From positions 1,488,001-1,552,000 of the forward strand of contig NC_015474.1 in the NCBI RefSeq assembly GCF_000211475.1: a stretch of 64,000 nucleotides of DNA, in the 5' to 3' direction. The notes beneath the pieces are model-generated. The model was not told where the DNA came from. It did no database searches and saw only the letters and a program-made list of their open reading frames with translations. Position numbers and translations under genes: made by a program. Below, piece after piece: positions 28,137-37,715 of this stretch (within the stretch, counting starts at the first letter, position 1; every line of letters starts with the position of its first letter). This stretch comes from Pyrococcus sp. NA2 (GTDB lineage Archaea; Methanobacteriota_B; Thermococci; Thermococcales; Thermococcaceae).

Positions 28137-28147
28137 TTTATATAAAA
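28137..28147 (+). promoter_or_regulatory. TATA promoter of the 63-aa gene
   Basis: GTTTATATAAAAGG lies about 25-30 bp before the ATG at 28168, which suggests a leaderless mRNA and supports the small gene as real. Confidence 0.55.
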
Positions 28148-28167
28148 GGAGAGTCTAAAATGAGTCC

Positions 28168-28359
28168 ATGAACAGAAAACTTGATGAATTCCTGGGCTCA
28201 GGCTCACAATCTTCAATCCAAAGGCCACAAAGAAAAAATAAGAAAAGGTTAAAAGAGACAAATCTTGACAATTTCCTCCCTGAGGAACATATACAGTTCT
28301 TTAAAAACCTGAGAATAGGTTCAAAGAAAATAGCTAGGAAGAAAATCGAAGAACTCTAA
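28168..28359 (+). CDS. Small basic protein, 63 aa, with two LDxFL motifs
   Basis: Not recognised with certainty. The protein is rich in Lys and Arg, starts [16 protein letters not shown] and repeats the motif as [17 protein letters not shown]; the tail is IARKKIEEL. The aromatic/leucine motifs resemble PCNA-binding sequences, and its size resembles the small Thermococcales PCNA inhibitor TIP, but this is only a resemblance. It has its own TATA box and converges with the antiporter operon, whose last stop overlaps its 3' end by 4 bp. Confidence 0.55.
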   Translation: MNRKLDEFLGSGSQSSIQRPQRKNKKRLKETNLDNFLPEEHIQFFKNLRIGSKKIARKKIEEL

Positions 28360-29810
28360 ATCACTAGAAAGGTTGCAAGGAGAAGGGAAAAGAGGGCGAT
28401 CCCTTCATTAACATCCAATATAACGGCATATTCTCTCTCTTTTAATAATTTCCTTGAGCCATAAAATAGGAACGCTGCTCCAGGGATAAGTAAATCAAAG
28501 ATTGACGCTTTCCCACCTAACATGATCCCTGATAGGATAACTATTGTCATGAGAATCAATGATGGGAATATCCTCTTAAAGCTGGGATTGTTTCCGTATC
28601 CGGTCCATAGGTAGTAGTTGAGCTTAGAAAATGAGAAGGCTGTTCCAAAGGATACCGCATATACTATTAATTTGTCCTCTTTTAGGAATGATTTTGCAAC
28701 ACCTCCAATTGTCGGCCCAAACCCAGCTATTGCAAGACTCAAGATGGCAACTGAGATTAGGAGAGCTAGGTTATCCCTGGCACCCAAATATTTTAGATCC
28801 CTCTTCTTTCTAGCATCAACAAGGGAACCTATTGCAAGAAAGAGACCAGATTTGAACGTTGCATGAGCAAAGGAGTAAAGTGCAGCAGCTAAGAGATTTG
28901 AATTTGCAATGCCAAGAAGAACGTATCCCATCTGGCTGACTGTGTGATAGGCCAACAATCTCTTTGCATCCACCTGTAAAATTGCCATGACAACGCCAAA
29001 TATCATGGAAGAGATTGCCAATAACTTAAGGAATGATAGATCTCCGAACTTTGATAATAAAATTAACCCATAAATCGGAGCCTTCACAGCTATTCCAGAG
29101 AGTATCGAGCTCACGTGTGTCTTGGCCTTAGAGTGGGCATCCGGGAGCCATATGTGCAATGGGAATATGCCGGCCTTAAGTGTTAATGCCAAAGCGGCAA
29201 GTCTGAGTGGAGTTTCGCTTTTTAATCCTGCTTTTGATGCAAGCTCAACATTAAGGTATCCAGTTTGGAAATATATCATCCCCAAGGAAAGTATGAAGAT
29301 ATAAGAAGCCGTCATTGAAAGGATCAAGTATTTGAATGCAGCTTCTTTACTTCCTTCTTCCCTTGATGAGGCTATTAACGCGTAAGATGAAACGGAGGAG
29401 AGTTCCATGAAAACATAAAAATTGAAAAGATCTTTTGAAATGAACGCTCCGATTAGACCGGAGTGAACTAGCAAGAGTAACGTGAGCTCCCTCCACTCTT
29501 TCGCCTTATCGAGAAAATACAGGGATGAAGTTCCGAAAACTGCGAACTCGGCTATTAGAAAGATTAGACTTATTCGATCAACTCCGACCTCAATTCCAAG
29601 AGTTTTGGGATAACCTCCCACAACTCCTCCTTTAACTACGGGAAGTAGCATCATGGGCAAGAAGACCCCCAGGGAATAGAGTATCTTTGCCTCAATTATC
29701 AAGGGTAATCTGAACTTGGCCCTCACGCTCCCCTCTATTTTGAGTGTTCCAAGTAGATATATGAGAACTGAGAATATTGCGGGGATCAGGGAGAGTATAC
29801 TCGCGTTCAT
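28356..29810 (-). CDS. mrpD: Mrp-type Na+/H+ antiporter subunit D (NuoN/MrpD-like)
   Basis: 484 aa polytopic proton-translocating subunit with about 14 helices. Seen: [17 protein letters not shown] (conserved Glu in helix 5), [24 protein letters not shown] (helix 7 Lys and the PLHxWLPDAH motif), and [20 protein letters not shown]. Last gene of the Mrp operon E-F-G-A'-B-C-D; its start overlaps the C gene by 4 bp. It is the only antiporter-like large subunit here. Confidence 0.9.
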   Translation of the reverse strand: MNASILSLIPAIFSVLIYLLGTLKIEGSVRAKFRLPLIIEAKILYSLGVFLPMMLLPVVKGGVVGGYPKTLGIEVGVDRISLIFLIAEFAVFGTSSLYFLDKAKEWRELTLLLLVHSGLIGAFISKDLFNFYVFMELSSVSSYALIASSREEGSKEAAFKYLILSMTASYIFILSLGMIYFQTGYLNVELASKAGLKSETPLRLAALALTLKAGIFPLHIWLPDAHSKAKTHVSSILSGIAVKAPIYGLILLSKFGDLSFLKLLAISSMIFGVVMAILQVDAKRLLAYHTVSQMGYVLLGIANSNLLAAALYSFAHATFKSGLFLAIGSLVDARKKRDLKYLGARDNLALLISVAILSLAIAGFGPTIGGVAKSFLKEDKLIVYAVSFGTAFSFSKLNYYLWTGYGNNPSFKRIFPSLILMTIVILSGIMLGGKASIFDLLIPGAAFLFYGSRKLLKEREYAVILDVNEGIALFSLLLATFLVI

Positions 29811-30091
29811 TTTTCCTCACCCATGAGAAAGCTTAGGGCCAATGCGGTAACTGCAACGTCCACAACCAAGGTAGTTAGCATTAAGACTGCAGGTAGTGGA
29901 TCGACTGGAGCTTTAAACCCCTTGAGTGGAGGTCCCATTCCAACGTTGGATGCCCTGCCGATTAAGTATATAACAACTCCTAACGCCAATAGATTCAGCG
30001 AGAGAACCTGCTTGATTCTAGCCCTATTAATTACAATTCCAATGAGACCTATGCCAAAGAGTGCAATCCCAATAACTTCAAACATTCTCAA
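29807..30091 (-). CDS. mrpC: Mrp-type antiporter subunit C (NuoK/MrpC-like)
   Basis: 94 aa with three transmembrane helices, the NuoK-like fold. Seen: GIGLIGIVINRARIKQVLSLNLLALGVVIYLIG and DPLPAVLMLTTLVVDVAVTALAL, the latter with the family DPLPQALVLTAIVI pattern. Overlaps mrpD and mrpB by 4 bp on each side. Confidence 0.9.
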   Translation of the reverse strand: MRMFEVIGIALFGIGLIGIVINRARIKQVLSLNLLALGVVIYLIGRASNVGMGPPLKGFKAPVDPLPAVLMLTTLVVDVAVTALALSFLMGEEK

Positions 30092-30471
30092 TCCCTCTCC
30101 AGGAATGCTATTAAGGTATAAAAGATTAGGACAAATGCAGCTCCAACTTTGAGTCCAACCGCAACGTTGAATAGAGTTGCAGTCTCATTCCTTGGCTTTA
30201 ATGATAGCAGGGTTATCACCATCAATAAGCTCAATATCAGCACTCCGGAGGTGCTCTCAATGGCGCTTACCGTCTTCTTCTTGAACCTCTTTCTGACCTT
30301 CTTATAGCCGTGGGAGGTTATGAGAAGCATCACGGCAATCGCCAATATGACTCCAGATTGGAATCCTCCACCTGGAGATTTCGTTCCGTAGAGTATCAGA
30401 TAAGTTGCGTATGTAACTAAGAATGGACTTATTAGCTTACTTGTCGTCCTTGCTATTATGCTCATCTTCAT
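30088..30471 (-). CDS. mrpB: Mrp-type antiporter subunit B (MnhB domain)
   Basis: 127 aa membrane protein. The MnhB signature is clear: SPFLVTYATYLILYGTKSPGGGFQSGVILA; the rest has three more helices. It is the MrpB C-terminal domain type. Overlaps its neighbours by 4 bp at both ends. Confidence 0.88.
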   Translation of the reverse strand: MKMSIIARTTSKLISPFLVTYATYLILYGTKSPGGGFQSGVILAIAVMLLITSHGYKKVRKRFKKKTVSAIESTSGVLILSLLMVITLLSLKPRNETATLFNVAVGLKVGAAFVLIFYTLIAFLERD

Positions 30472-30926
30472 TTCTTACCCTCCCTAAGCATTAATGCGAA
30501 GCCAATTGCAGCAGAGAATAGGATCAATGCTTCTCCAACGCTATCATAGAGTCTCCATCCAGCAAGAATTTCAGTAACAAGGTTACCCATGCTCCACTTC
30601 TCAATATAGGCAGAGTAAGTTGAGAGGTTGTACGTTTTCTCTGACATCAATAGGAGAAGTAAGAGCGGTATCACGGCTAAACTCAACGAAGGCCTGAGTT
30701 CAGGCTTGCACCCAACTCTCTCATAGACAAATATGAAGAGGCCTATGATGATTCCCCCAACGACGATCCCCGAAAGAGCAACGTCAGGTGCATAGGATAG
30801 TAGCATGATTAGAGTAGCAAGCAAACTGAGTAAGGCATATAACACTAAGGAAGCCTTGAAGTCCTTGTGTAGTATGAGGAGTATTGCGATTCCTATTATC
30901 GTGACCTCAAGGATTATCCCAAGCAT
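30468..30926 (-). CDS. MrpA C-terminal/MbhD-MbhE-like subunit (DUF4040)
   Basis: 152 aa. The first 80 residues match the DUF4040 module (LVLYALLSLLATLIMLLSYAPDVALSG), which equals the C-terminal part of MrpA and subunit MbhD of the membrane hydrogenases. The second half, ending LYDSVGEALILFSAAIGFALMLR, resembles MbhE. Here the two modules are fused in one chain. Overlaps mrpG by 20 bp and mrpB by 4 bp. Confidence 0.8.
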   Translation of the reverse strand: MLGIILEVTIIGIAILLILHKDFKASLVLYALLSLLATLIMLLSYAPDVALSGIVVGGIIIGLFIFVYERVGCKPELRPSLSLAVIPLLLLLLMSEKTYNLSTYSAYIEKWSMGNLVTEILAGWRLYDSVGEALILFSAAIGFALMLREGKK

Positions 30927-31218
30927 ACATATCCACCTTAACCTTCGGCTTTACTCCCATTTTATATGCTCCTCTCGCTATCGAGTGACTTATCATTGGG
31001 TTTATCATTGCTATTAGGAGAAGTAGAAAGAGAAGCTTTATTCTGATTGTCCAACTGGGAACGATAAGGGCTAAGCCTAGAACTATTCCCATGATTCCTC
31101 CGGTATCACACTTGGTAGCTGCGTGTAACCTTGTATAAACATCTGGAAATCTTATGACTCCAAGGGCTCCAAAGAACATTATTGAGTACCCAAAGAGAAG
31201 GAATATCACCTCAAGCAC
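30907..31218 (-). CDS. mrpG: Mrp-type antiporter subunit G
   Basis: 103 aa with three helices. MrpG signature: GALGVIRFPDVYTRLHAATKCDTGG near residues 18-42, followed by the conserved NPMISHSIARGAY. Overlaps mrpF by 8 bp. Confidence 0.9.
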   Translation of the reverse strand: MLEVIFLLFGYSIMFFGALGVIRFPDVYTRLHAATKCDTGGIMGIVLGLALIVPSWTIRIKLLFLLLLIAMINPMISHSIARGAYKMGVKPKVKVDMYAWDNP

Positions 31219-31483
31219 CTTTTCCCCTCCTCTCCATATACTTAGCGAGCATCAATCCTCCGATGGAGTTCACCATCAGTAATACTATGGCCACGTCTAT
31301 CAAGTAAAACTCCCTCCACAAGACGGCAAGTATGGCGATGACTCCCACTATTTTCGTTGTTATTGTGTTCAATCCAACTATCCTATCTGCGAAGGTAGGA
31401 CCAACAATTACCCTGTAGAGGGCCATCAATCCGGTGATTATTAACACCCATATTCCCGCTACCAGAAGACCCTCTTCAACCAT
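31211..31483 (-). CDS. mrpF: Mrp-type antiporter subunit F
   Basis: 90 aa with three helices. MrpF signature: YRVIVGPTFADRIVGLNTI and FYLIDVAIVLLMVNSIGGL. I start at ATG 31483 ([12 protein letters not shown]); the frame is open further upstream, but that part lies inside mrpE in another frame and has no membrane character. Overlaps the end of mrpE by 25 bp. Confidence 0.88.
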   Translation of the reverse strand: MVEEGLLVAGIWVLIITGLMALYRVIVGPTFADRIVGLNTITTKIVGVIAILAVLWREFYLIDVAIVLLMVNSIGGLMLAKYMERRGKGA

Positions 31484-32064
31484 TCCTCTATATCCCCCTT
31501 TATTATCTCTCCGGCCTTTTCGGAGTTTAAGGTTTCCACATTGATCCAATGGACATATAAATACGTTCCATCTAATTTTCTCACGACATCGAGAGTTAGT
31601 GTCCCAGGGGTTAGGGTTATTGAATTTGCTAATATTGTGATCCCTGTATCTGAATGTAGATCGGTCTTTATCTTTACTATCCCTGGATTTATATCCAGGA
31701 ATATTGCGTGCTTGGCCACCTTTATGTTGCTCTCGAATAGTCTGAAGGCCATTATCATGAGATATTGGGGCATATAGATTAATGCGAAATAGAGAATTTT
31801 CCAAATTAGATGCCTCGAGTGTCTTATGTCATCTGTCAAGAAATCTCTAAGGTAGAAGGATATTAATCCCGTTGTTGGGAGACCCATCAATATCCCATAC
31901 AAAGTTAAGTCTCCCGTTATTCCGAGCCAGAAAGCAAAGAGGGCAATCCATGTTATTACAAATCTCTCCCATGGAGGGAGTTTCTGCATCTCATAGATCT
32001 CATATGTATATCTCTTTCTTACCTCCTCAATTCTCTTCCTTAGGTAGAGGGGCATTCGCGTCAT
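31459..32064 (-). CDS. mrpE: Mrp-type antiporter subunit E
   Basis: 201 aa. N-terminal cytoplasmic stretch, three to four hydrophobic helices, then the MrpE signature [32 protein letters not shown] with LYVHWI and a cytosolic C-terminus. The ATG overlaps the sir2 stop (ATGA), so sir2 and the antiporter genes are one transcription unit. Confidence 0.9.
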   Translation of the reverse strand: MTRMPLYLRKRIEEVRKRYTYEIYEMQKLPPWERFVITWIALFAFWLGITGDLTLYGILMGLPTTGLISFYLRDFLTDDIRHSRHLIWKILYFALIYMPQYLMIMAFRLFESNIKVAKHAIFLDINPGIVKIKTDLHSDTGITILANSITLTPGTLTLDVVRKLDGTYLYVHWINVETLNSEKAGEIIKGDIEEWLKRVFW

Positions 32065-32813
32065 TTAGAGAGCCTCCTGATTTCCTGGGCGATCTTTGGA
32101 AGCACTTCTCCTGCTTTACCTTTTAGGAAGAAATCTGCTATTGGGGTTATTGCGGAGTTCTCGATATTCACCTCTACCACGGTTCCTCCAGATTCCTTGA
32201 CTATGTAGGGAACATAAGCTGCTGGATAAACCAAGCCACTTGTCCCAATCACGATAATGACATCAGACTTTTCAGCCAGCCTGAAGGCTTCATTGAGCTC
32301 TTTCTCTGGTAAGGGTTCGCCGAACCACACAACATCAGGCCTCAAGAGGGAACCACAGTTTGGACACTTTGGGAGATCCTCCTCAAGTATCTCCTCTAGT
32401 AATCGTTTACCCTTTACGTATTCCTTGAAATCACACTTCGTGCACCTAACTCTAAATATGTTTCCATGAAGTTCTATCAGGTTTTCAGTTCCTGCCTCCC
32501 TGTGCAGGTCATCAACATTCTGGGTTATAACGGCCTTTATTATTCCAAGCTTTTCCAACTCGGCCAACGCCATATGGGCGGGATTTGGCCTTGCCTCTAA
32601 TATCTTTTTGATTCTCCACTTATAGAACTCCCAGACGAGTTTCGGATTCCTCTTAAAGGCTTCAGGCGTTGCCAACTCCTCTGGCCTATACCTGTTCCAA
32701 AGTCCATTCTTACCTCTAAACGTTGGAATTCCACTTTCGGCGCTTATACCTGCCCCGGTAAAGGCTATGGCAAATTTAGCTGAGACGAGTAACCTCGCAA
32801 CTTCCTTGATCAT
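32061..32813 (-). CDS. cobB: NAD-dependent protein deacylase, Sir2 family
   Basis: 250 aa sirtuin, class III/U type. NAD-binding: [17 protein letters not shown]; catalytic: [12 protein letters not shown] with HGN; zinc ribbon CTKCDFKEY...[17 protein letters not shown]; then [16 protein letters not shown]. It removes acetyl or other acyl groups from proteins (Alba in archaea). First gene of the unit that continues into the Mrp antiporter. Confidence 0.95.
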   Translation of the reverse strand: MIKEVARLLVSAKFAIAFTGAGISAESGIPTFRGKNGLWNRYRPEELATPEAFKRNPKLVWEFYKWRIKKILEARPNPAHMALAELEKLGIIKAVITQNVDDLHREAGTENLIELHGNIFRVRCTKCDFKEYVKGKRLLEEILEEDLPKCPNCGSLLRPDVVWFGEPLPEKELNEAFRLAEKSDVIIVIGTSGLVYPAAYVPYIVKESGGTVVEVNIENSAITPIADFFLKGKAGEVLPKIAQEIRRLSK

Positions 32814-32886
32814 CGCTAATTATTTCCGAAAATATCCTTAAAATAATTCCCGAAGGTTTTTTATATTCATCTAGGAAGCATGAACC

Positions 32887-33414
32887 ATGCAACATGTTAT
32901 AGCTCTTCATCAAGTTTACGGTGAGTTAATATTCAGGGGATTGAAGTGGCATGAGATTAGGAGGAGTAGGGTCTTTGATGAGGGGGATATAGTATTCCTT
33001 TACATAGCGAGGGGAGATTTGTACACCCTAAAGAAAACCCTTAGAAGACTGGGTTTAACGGAGGAACAGACGATAACGAAGAGAGGAACAATAGCAGGAG
33101 GATTTGAAGTAGGAGAGGTAATTAAGGCCGACTTTGAAACGCTTTGGGAGTTAACAAAGGATACAAGTGGACTAACATTTGTCCATGGTGAGAACGCTGG
33201 AAAGGAATGGCTTAGGAGGTACATAAATGATTACGGCTATGCCTTCGTTATTGAGCGGCCATTTCTCTTTAAGAAACCTGTAACAAAGGAGGAGCTCAAG
33301 GAGAAGTATGGGGTTCACGTTGAGGGGATAGTTCATCTCTCCCTGAAGACGAGGAGGCCTTGGGTTAGGGAGCTCCTTGAGGATTTGATGAGCAGGGAGC
33401 TTGAATACATTTAA
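32887..33414 (+). CDS. DUF365 / ASCH-like protein
   Basis: 175 aa. The N-terminus (HQVYGELIFRGLKWHEIRRSRVFDEGDIVFLYIARG) has the ASCH/PUA-like pattern of a small RNA-binding beta-barrel, and the whole protein matches the archaeal DUF365 type. No enzymatic residues are obvious. It has its own promoter region (TTTTTTATATTC at about 32857-32868) and is divergent from sir2. Function unknown. Confidence 0.6.
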   Translation: MQHVIALHQVYGELIFRGLKWHEIRRSRVFDEGDIVFLYIARGDLYTLKKTLRRLGLTEEQTITKRGTIAGGFEVGEVIKADFETLWELTKDTSGLTFVHGENAGKEWLRRYINDYGYAFVIERPFLFKKPVTKEELKEKYGVHVEGIVHLSLKTRRPWVRELLEDLMSRELEYI

Positions 33415-33497
33415 CTACCCAAATTTGTTCCAAAAGCATCAAAAAAGCGCAAAGATTTTAAACGTGCCTAACGACTAAAATCTCGGGTGGAGTTGAA

Positions 33498-34385
33498 ATG
33501 ACGATAAAGGCCCCAAACTTAAATCTGCCTGGTCTTGGCGTTGATCCTTTAACTCAAAGAATTAAGGAGAAAGAAAAGAAGTGGAAGTATAAGGTCGCCG
33601 TCTTAAGCGGAAAGGGAGGAGTTGGAAAGAGCACAGTTGCCGTGAATCTAACTGCGGCCCTTGCCAAGATGGGATACTTCGTCGGAATACTTGATGCAGA
33701 CATTCACGGTCCAAACGTTGCGAAGATGCTTGGTGTTGATAAGGAAGAGGTTTTTGCGGAAAAGTTTGAGGATGGACACTTCGAAATGATACCTCCAATG
33801 ACTGACTTCATGGGGCAGGTGACTCCAATAAAGGTAATGAGCATGGGGATGATGGTTCCTGAAGATCAACCGATAATTTGGAGAGGAGCCTTAGTTACAA
33901 AGGCAATAAAGCAATTGCTTGGAGACGTGAAGTGGGGTTCCCTGGACTTCATGATAATAGACTTTCCTCCAGGAACTGGTGACGAGATATTGACGGTAGT
34001 TCAGAGCATACAGCTTGATGCCGCCATAATAGTGACGACACCTCAAGAGGTAGCACTTTTAGATACTGGAAAAGCCGTTAACATGATGAAGAAGATGGAA
34101 GTTCCGTACATAGCGGTGATAGAAAACATGAGCTACCTCATCTGTCCACACTGCGGTAATAAGATAGACATATTCGGAGAAGGAGGAGGAGAAAAGCTCG
34201 CTGAAAAGGAGGGAGTCGATTTCCTTGGAAAAGTGCCAATTGATCTCAAAGCTAGAGAGGCGAGTGACCTTGGGATACCTATAGTTTTATACGAAGATAC
34301 ACCGGCGGCAAAGGCCTTCATGGAAATAGCCGAAAAGTTAGTTAACAAGCTCAAGGAAATGAAGGGTGATGAAGAGAAGAAGTGA
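33498..34385 (+). CDS. apbC: Mrp/NBP35-family Fe-S cluster carrier ATPase
   Basis: 295 aa P-loop ATPase that assembles and delivers Fe-S clusters. Deviant Walker A VLSGKGGVGKSTVAVN near residue 35, DADIHGPNVAKMLG, DFMIIDFPPGTGDE, and the cluster-binding CPHCGNKIDIFGEGGGE (CxxC). The start ATG follows a GGGTGGAG ribosome site. The next transporter gene starts inside its 3' end. Confidence 0.93.
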   Translation: MTIKAPNLNLPGLGVDPLTQRIKEKEKKWKYKVAVLSGKGGVGKSTVAVNLTAALAKMGYFVGILDADIHGPNVAKMLGVDKEEVFAEKFEDGHFEMIPPMTDFMGQVTPIKVMSMGMMVPEDQPIIWRGALVTKAIKQLLGDVKWGSLDFMIIDFPPGTGDEILTVVQSIQLDAAIIVTTPQEVALLDTGKAVNMMKKMEVPYIAVIENMSYLICPHCGNKIDIFGEGGGEKLAEKEGVDFLGKVPIDLKAREASDLGIPIVLYEDTPAAKAFMEIAEKLVNKLKEMKGDEEKK

Positions 34386-35175
34386 AGGAGTGATATTGGC
34401 TTCAGTCGGCATGATACTTTACGGACTTGAGCCGGTTGTTATAAGTTACAACCCATCCAATCCGTTCAGCTTTGCATTTTTCTCGGCTCTAATAGCCTCT
34501 CTAATCCTCTTACCCTTTTCCAATATTGAGGAAAGTAAGCTGAACTGGAAGAGAGGGTTTCTTATAGGGACATTTGGAACGTTCTTAGCCTACATCTCTT
34601 ATTCTCTTGGTGCTAAGATGTCAACAGCTGTGAATGCTGCTCTGCTGACGAGGGCTGAAGTATTATTCTCATTTGTACTTTCTTACCTGATATTGAAGGA
34701 AAGAATAACCTCCAAAAGGATTATCTACTCTTTGCTAGTTGTGCTTGGAGTCTCCATTGTCATAACCCAGGGAAAAAGCGTGAAGTTAAACCCTGGTGAC
34801 ATATTGCTCCTCTTGGTTCCTCTCTTTTGGCAACTAGGACATGTAATCGCCAAGAGAACTCAGGCAAGTCCTCAAACAATAGCATTCTTAAGAAATTCCT
34901 TTGGTTCTCTGCTCCTATTTCCACTTGCTCTCTTTGCAGGCATTGAATTCACAAGTTATTCAATAGCCGAAGGATTAATAATAGCCCTAGGCCAACTAAT
35001 TTGGTATTCAGCAATAAAGAGAATTGATCTGTCTCTTGCAACGGCAATAATAACTCCTGCACCAGCCATTGCAATTGGAGTTGCTCTTCTAACTGGAGCA
35101 TCAGTAACCTCTTGGCATATCATTGGTTTTGCATTGATAACCTTGGGCACAATTGCATTAACTAGATCTTCCTGA
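34369..35175 (+). CDS. EamA/DMT-superfamily transporter
   Basis: About 268 aa with ten hydrophobic helices in two EamA repeats ([17 protein letters not shown]... and [21 protein letters not shown]). The repeat-end signatures [22 protein letters not shown] and [15 protein letters not shown] are typical. A metabolite or amino-acid exporter; substrate unknown. ATG 34369 lies within the end of the NBP35 gene. The stop overlaps the convergent panB gene by 14 bp. Confidence 0.85.
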   Translation: MKRRSEGVILASVGMILYGLEPVVISYNPSNPFSFAFFSALIASLILLPFSNIEESKLNWKRGFLIGTFGTFLAYISYSLGAKMSTAVNAALLTRAEVLFSFVLSYLILKERITSKRIIYSLLVVLGVSIVITQGKSVKLNPGDILLLLVPLFWQLGHVIAKRTQASPQTIAFLRNSFGSLLLFPLALFAGIEFTSYSIAEGLIIALGQLIWYSAIKRIDLSLATAIITPAPAIAIGVALLTGASVTSWHIIGFALITLGTIALTRSS

Positions 35176-36007
35176 GAACTCTCTCCTTAATTTCTTCAAA
35201 TTTATCTTTGTCTTGGAACTCCCAATAGTGTTCCCTTCCAGGAAATGCTCCCTCTTTTACTTCCTTTTTGAATTTAGATATTGCTTCGAATATTACTTCC
35301 TTTAAATTCACATATCTCTTTGCGAATGGTGGAGAAAATTCACTTAGGCCAAGAACGTCATGCCAAACGAGAACTTGACCATCTACGTAAGGCCCCGAAC
35401 CTATTCCTATCGTAGGAATTGATATTTCCTCCGTAACGAGCTTTGCAACATCTGCCAAGACGAACTCCAATACAACGGCAAATGCTCCCGACTTTTCAAG
35501 GGCCTTTGCATCCCTAAGTATCTCTTCTATCTCTTCCTCGTTTTCTCCCATTATCCTGTAACCACCGAGTCTAAGATATCTCTGGGGGGTTAGGCCAGTG
35601 TGCCCCATAACTGGAATTCCCATTCTAACTAATCTCTTAACGAGCTTTTTATGGTCATAACCTCCTTCGATTTTAACAGCATCAGCTCCTGCTTGAATTA
35701 GCTTTATCGCATTCTTAATTCCTTCCTCAACACTTACCTCGTAACTCCCGAAGGGCATGTCAGCTAGAACAAGAGCTCTCCTAACTGCCTTAGCAACGGC
35801 TCTCGTGTGAAAGATCATTTGATCCATGCTCACGTTTAGCGTGTTCTTGTCACCATAAACAACCATTCCGAGGGAATCTCCAACAAAGATTATATCAAAT
35901 CCCGCTTTGTCAGCTAGAAGAGCAGAGGGATAATCATAAGCGGTTATCATTGCTATCTTTTCTTTGCCTTTCATCTCGATTATTCTCTTTGGGGTTATCT
36001 CTCTCAA
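35162..36007 (-). CDS. panB: 3-methyl-2-oxobutanoate hydroxymethyltransferase
   Basis: Makes ketopantoate from 2-oxoisovalerate and methylene-tetrahydrofolate/pterin in CoA synthesis. Seen: [66 protein letters not shown], and [17 protein letters not shown]. The start is TTG 36007, supported by GGTGAT 5 nt before it and by [17 protein letters not shown]. 281 aa as usual. Confidence 0.96.
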   Translation of the reverse strand: MREITPKRIIEMKGKEKIAMITAYDYPSALLADKAGFDIIFVGDSLGMVVYGDKNTLNVSMDQMIFHTRAVAKAVRRALVLADMPFGSYEVSVEEGIKNAIKLIQAGADAVKIEGGYDHKKLVKRLVRMGIPVMGHTGLTPQRYLRLGGYRIMGENEEEIEEILRDAKALEKSGAFAVVLEFVLADVAKLVTEEISIPTIGIGSGPYVDGQVLVWHDVLGLSEFSPPFAKRYVNLKEVIFEAISKFKKEVKEGAFPGREHYWEFQDKDKFEEIKERVLRKI

Positions 36008-36049
36008 TTAAATCACCCTAAAAATAAATTGAAGGGAAAGTTAAAAATT

Positions 36050-37192
36050 TCACCAGTTTGCCTCGTGGATCAGTTTTCCTTCACCAAAAACATGAGTTGG
36101 ATAGCTCTCCAAGTTGAAAGGATCCCCATTCCAAACAACAAAGGACGCCCATTTGCCTCTCTCAATGCTTCCAAGTTTATCTTCAATTCCAAGGATCTTG
36201 GCGTTGTTGTAAGTGATTATCTTTATTGCCTCTGCTTTGCTCATTCCAAGCCTTATGAGGTGCCTCAACTGGAGGTATAGGTTAGCCTGAATTGAGAAGG
36301 GATGATCACTCATTAAGCCGAAGAATGGCCTGACCTCAAGTAGGTATCTAGCGTTTTTCCAATCTTCATGCTTAAGCTCCACTTTGTATGGATGGGCATC
36401 GAAGGGGCCATAAACGAGGGGTATTCCTTCTCTCTTAATCTTCTCAAATGTTTCCCTGCTGTGAACGTCGGCAGCATGTTCCACGGTCACCTTTAGGTTG
36501 AATTTCCTCTTTATCATGATAAGTGCCGCTATATCATCTTCTTTGTGGGCATGAACTCTCAGTGGAACTTCTCCCTTTAGAACTGGAATTAAGGCCTCTA
36601 TTGTTGGTTCAATTTCCTCTGGATCCCTCTTTCCTTTCTCTAAAAGCGAGATTGTCTTTTGAGTCTTTATAAGCCAGTTTAATAGGATCCCCATTGCTCC
36701 CATTCTGGTGCTCGGCCTTATTCCCTTCCAGTTTGTAGTGGAACGTGGGTTGTAACCAAAGGCAGCCTTGACGCCGGCATATTTTATGAACGCATCCTCT
36801 ATATCCCTTCCATAGTTCCTAATTAACACGGCTTTGCCCCCAATTATGTTGCCACTTCCTGGAAGGACACAGGAATACAATACTCCAAACTCTATTGAAT
36901 GTTCAAAGGCCTTGTCGTCCATGTAGATAGAATATAACGCATCGACAAGGGGAAGAACTGAGTCCATCTGCTCGTTGAGCTCACTTTCTTGATAGGGTTC
37001 TCCATAGCGATCCATTCCTATGTGACTATGAGGATCTATGAATGCAGGTGTGACGACTCCTTCGGCAATCACCTCGACATCTTTTGGCCTTTCCTTTGTA
37101 ACCTCAACTATCTCCTTATCGAAAACTATGTAGACATCCCTTTCTATGTTACCAAGTCCATCATATAGAAGCGTGGCCTTCACTGCTTTCAT
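36050..37192 (-). CDS. Amidohydrolase family protein (imidazolonepropionase-like)
   Basis: 380 aa metal-dependent hydrolase. Seen: TPAFIDPHSHIGM (HxH metal ligands), LRVHAHKEDDI, VEHAADVH, MSDHPFSIQ (Asp ligand region), and the C-terminal composite-domain signature NNAKILGIEDKLGSIERGKWASFVVWNGDPF. Substrate is unknown; family members hydrolyse cyclic amides or dipeptides. Single gene; its ATG is 46 bp from the decayed frame that follows. Confidence 0.85.
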   Translation of the reverse strand: MKAVKATLLYDGLGNIERDVYIVFDKEIVEVTKERPKDVEVIAEGVVTPAFIDPHSHIGMDRYGEPYQESELNEQMDSVLPLVDALYSIYMDDKAFEHSIEFGVLYSCVLPGSGNIIGGKAVLIRNYGRDIEDAFIKYAGVKAAFGYNPRSTTNWKGIRPSTRMGAMGILLNWLIKTQKTISLLEKGKRDPEEIEPTIEALIPVLKGEVPLRVHAHKEDDIAALIMIKRKFNLKVTVEHAADVHSRETFEKIKREGIPLVYGPFDAHPYKVELKHEDWKNARYLLEVRPFFGLMSDHPFSIQANLYLQLRHLIRLGMSKAEAIKIITYNNAKILGIEDKLGSIERGKWASFVVWNGDPFNLESYPTHVFGEGKLIHEANW

Positions 37193-37237
37193 TGAAGTTC
37201 ACCATTTAAAATTTGAAGTAAACGCTTAAATCATTAT

Positions 37238-37620
37238 CTACTTAAACACAGATACGTCAAACACCTTGCTCAGTTCCTCAATCACGGCATCGTAAAGCCA
37301 TGGATATTTCTTCAAGTGAGACACCCCAATCTTGTAATCCTCCTCCCAGTCCTCTCCTCTGAGGAATTTTATCACAGCCAAAAATATGTATTCAGCCCAA
37401 GCTAGAGGATAATTTGTGGCTTCTGCTATTTTTATCTTTTCCTTGAACAGCTGAAAACGGCCTTTGTAAGCTTCAATATACTATCTAGGGAACTTTATTT
37501 TCAATCTTTAAGGTTCTGTTGTAGTTTTCCCCAGTTCGACATGAATATCTCCAGTGAAGGAGTCTCTGTATATTACCTATCTCCTCCAACTAGCTCAATC
37601 TTTGTATACACCCTTAAACT
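37238..37620 (-). pseudogene. Decayed coding remnant, family not recognised
   Basis: The minus strand carries a coding-like frame ending at TAG 37238-37240, about 80 codons including NYPLAWAEYIFLAVIKFL and HLKKYPWLYDAVIEELSKVF, with no start codon behind an in-frame TAG near 37482. Further upstream, coding-like pieces (VYTKIELVGGDR, then VIYRDSFTGDIHVEL one frame over) suggest one gene broken by small indels and stops. I do not recognise the family. Confidence 0.45.
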
Positions 37621-37715
37621 CTTCCCTAAGCTCACTAATCACATGTATCCCCAATAGAATTAGAAGGAAGAAGAACTTATGATGTAGGTTTGAAGGAAAT
37701 AATCAAACCCAAGGA

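Noticed and set aside
31484-31804. Longer MrpF reading frame from 31804
   Set aside because: The extra part lies inside mrpE in another frame, is hydrophilic and unlike MrpF; ATG 31483 gives the normal 90 aa.
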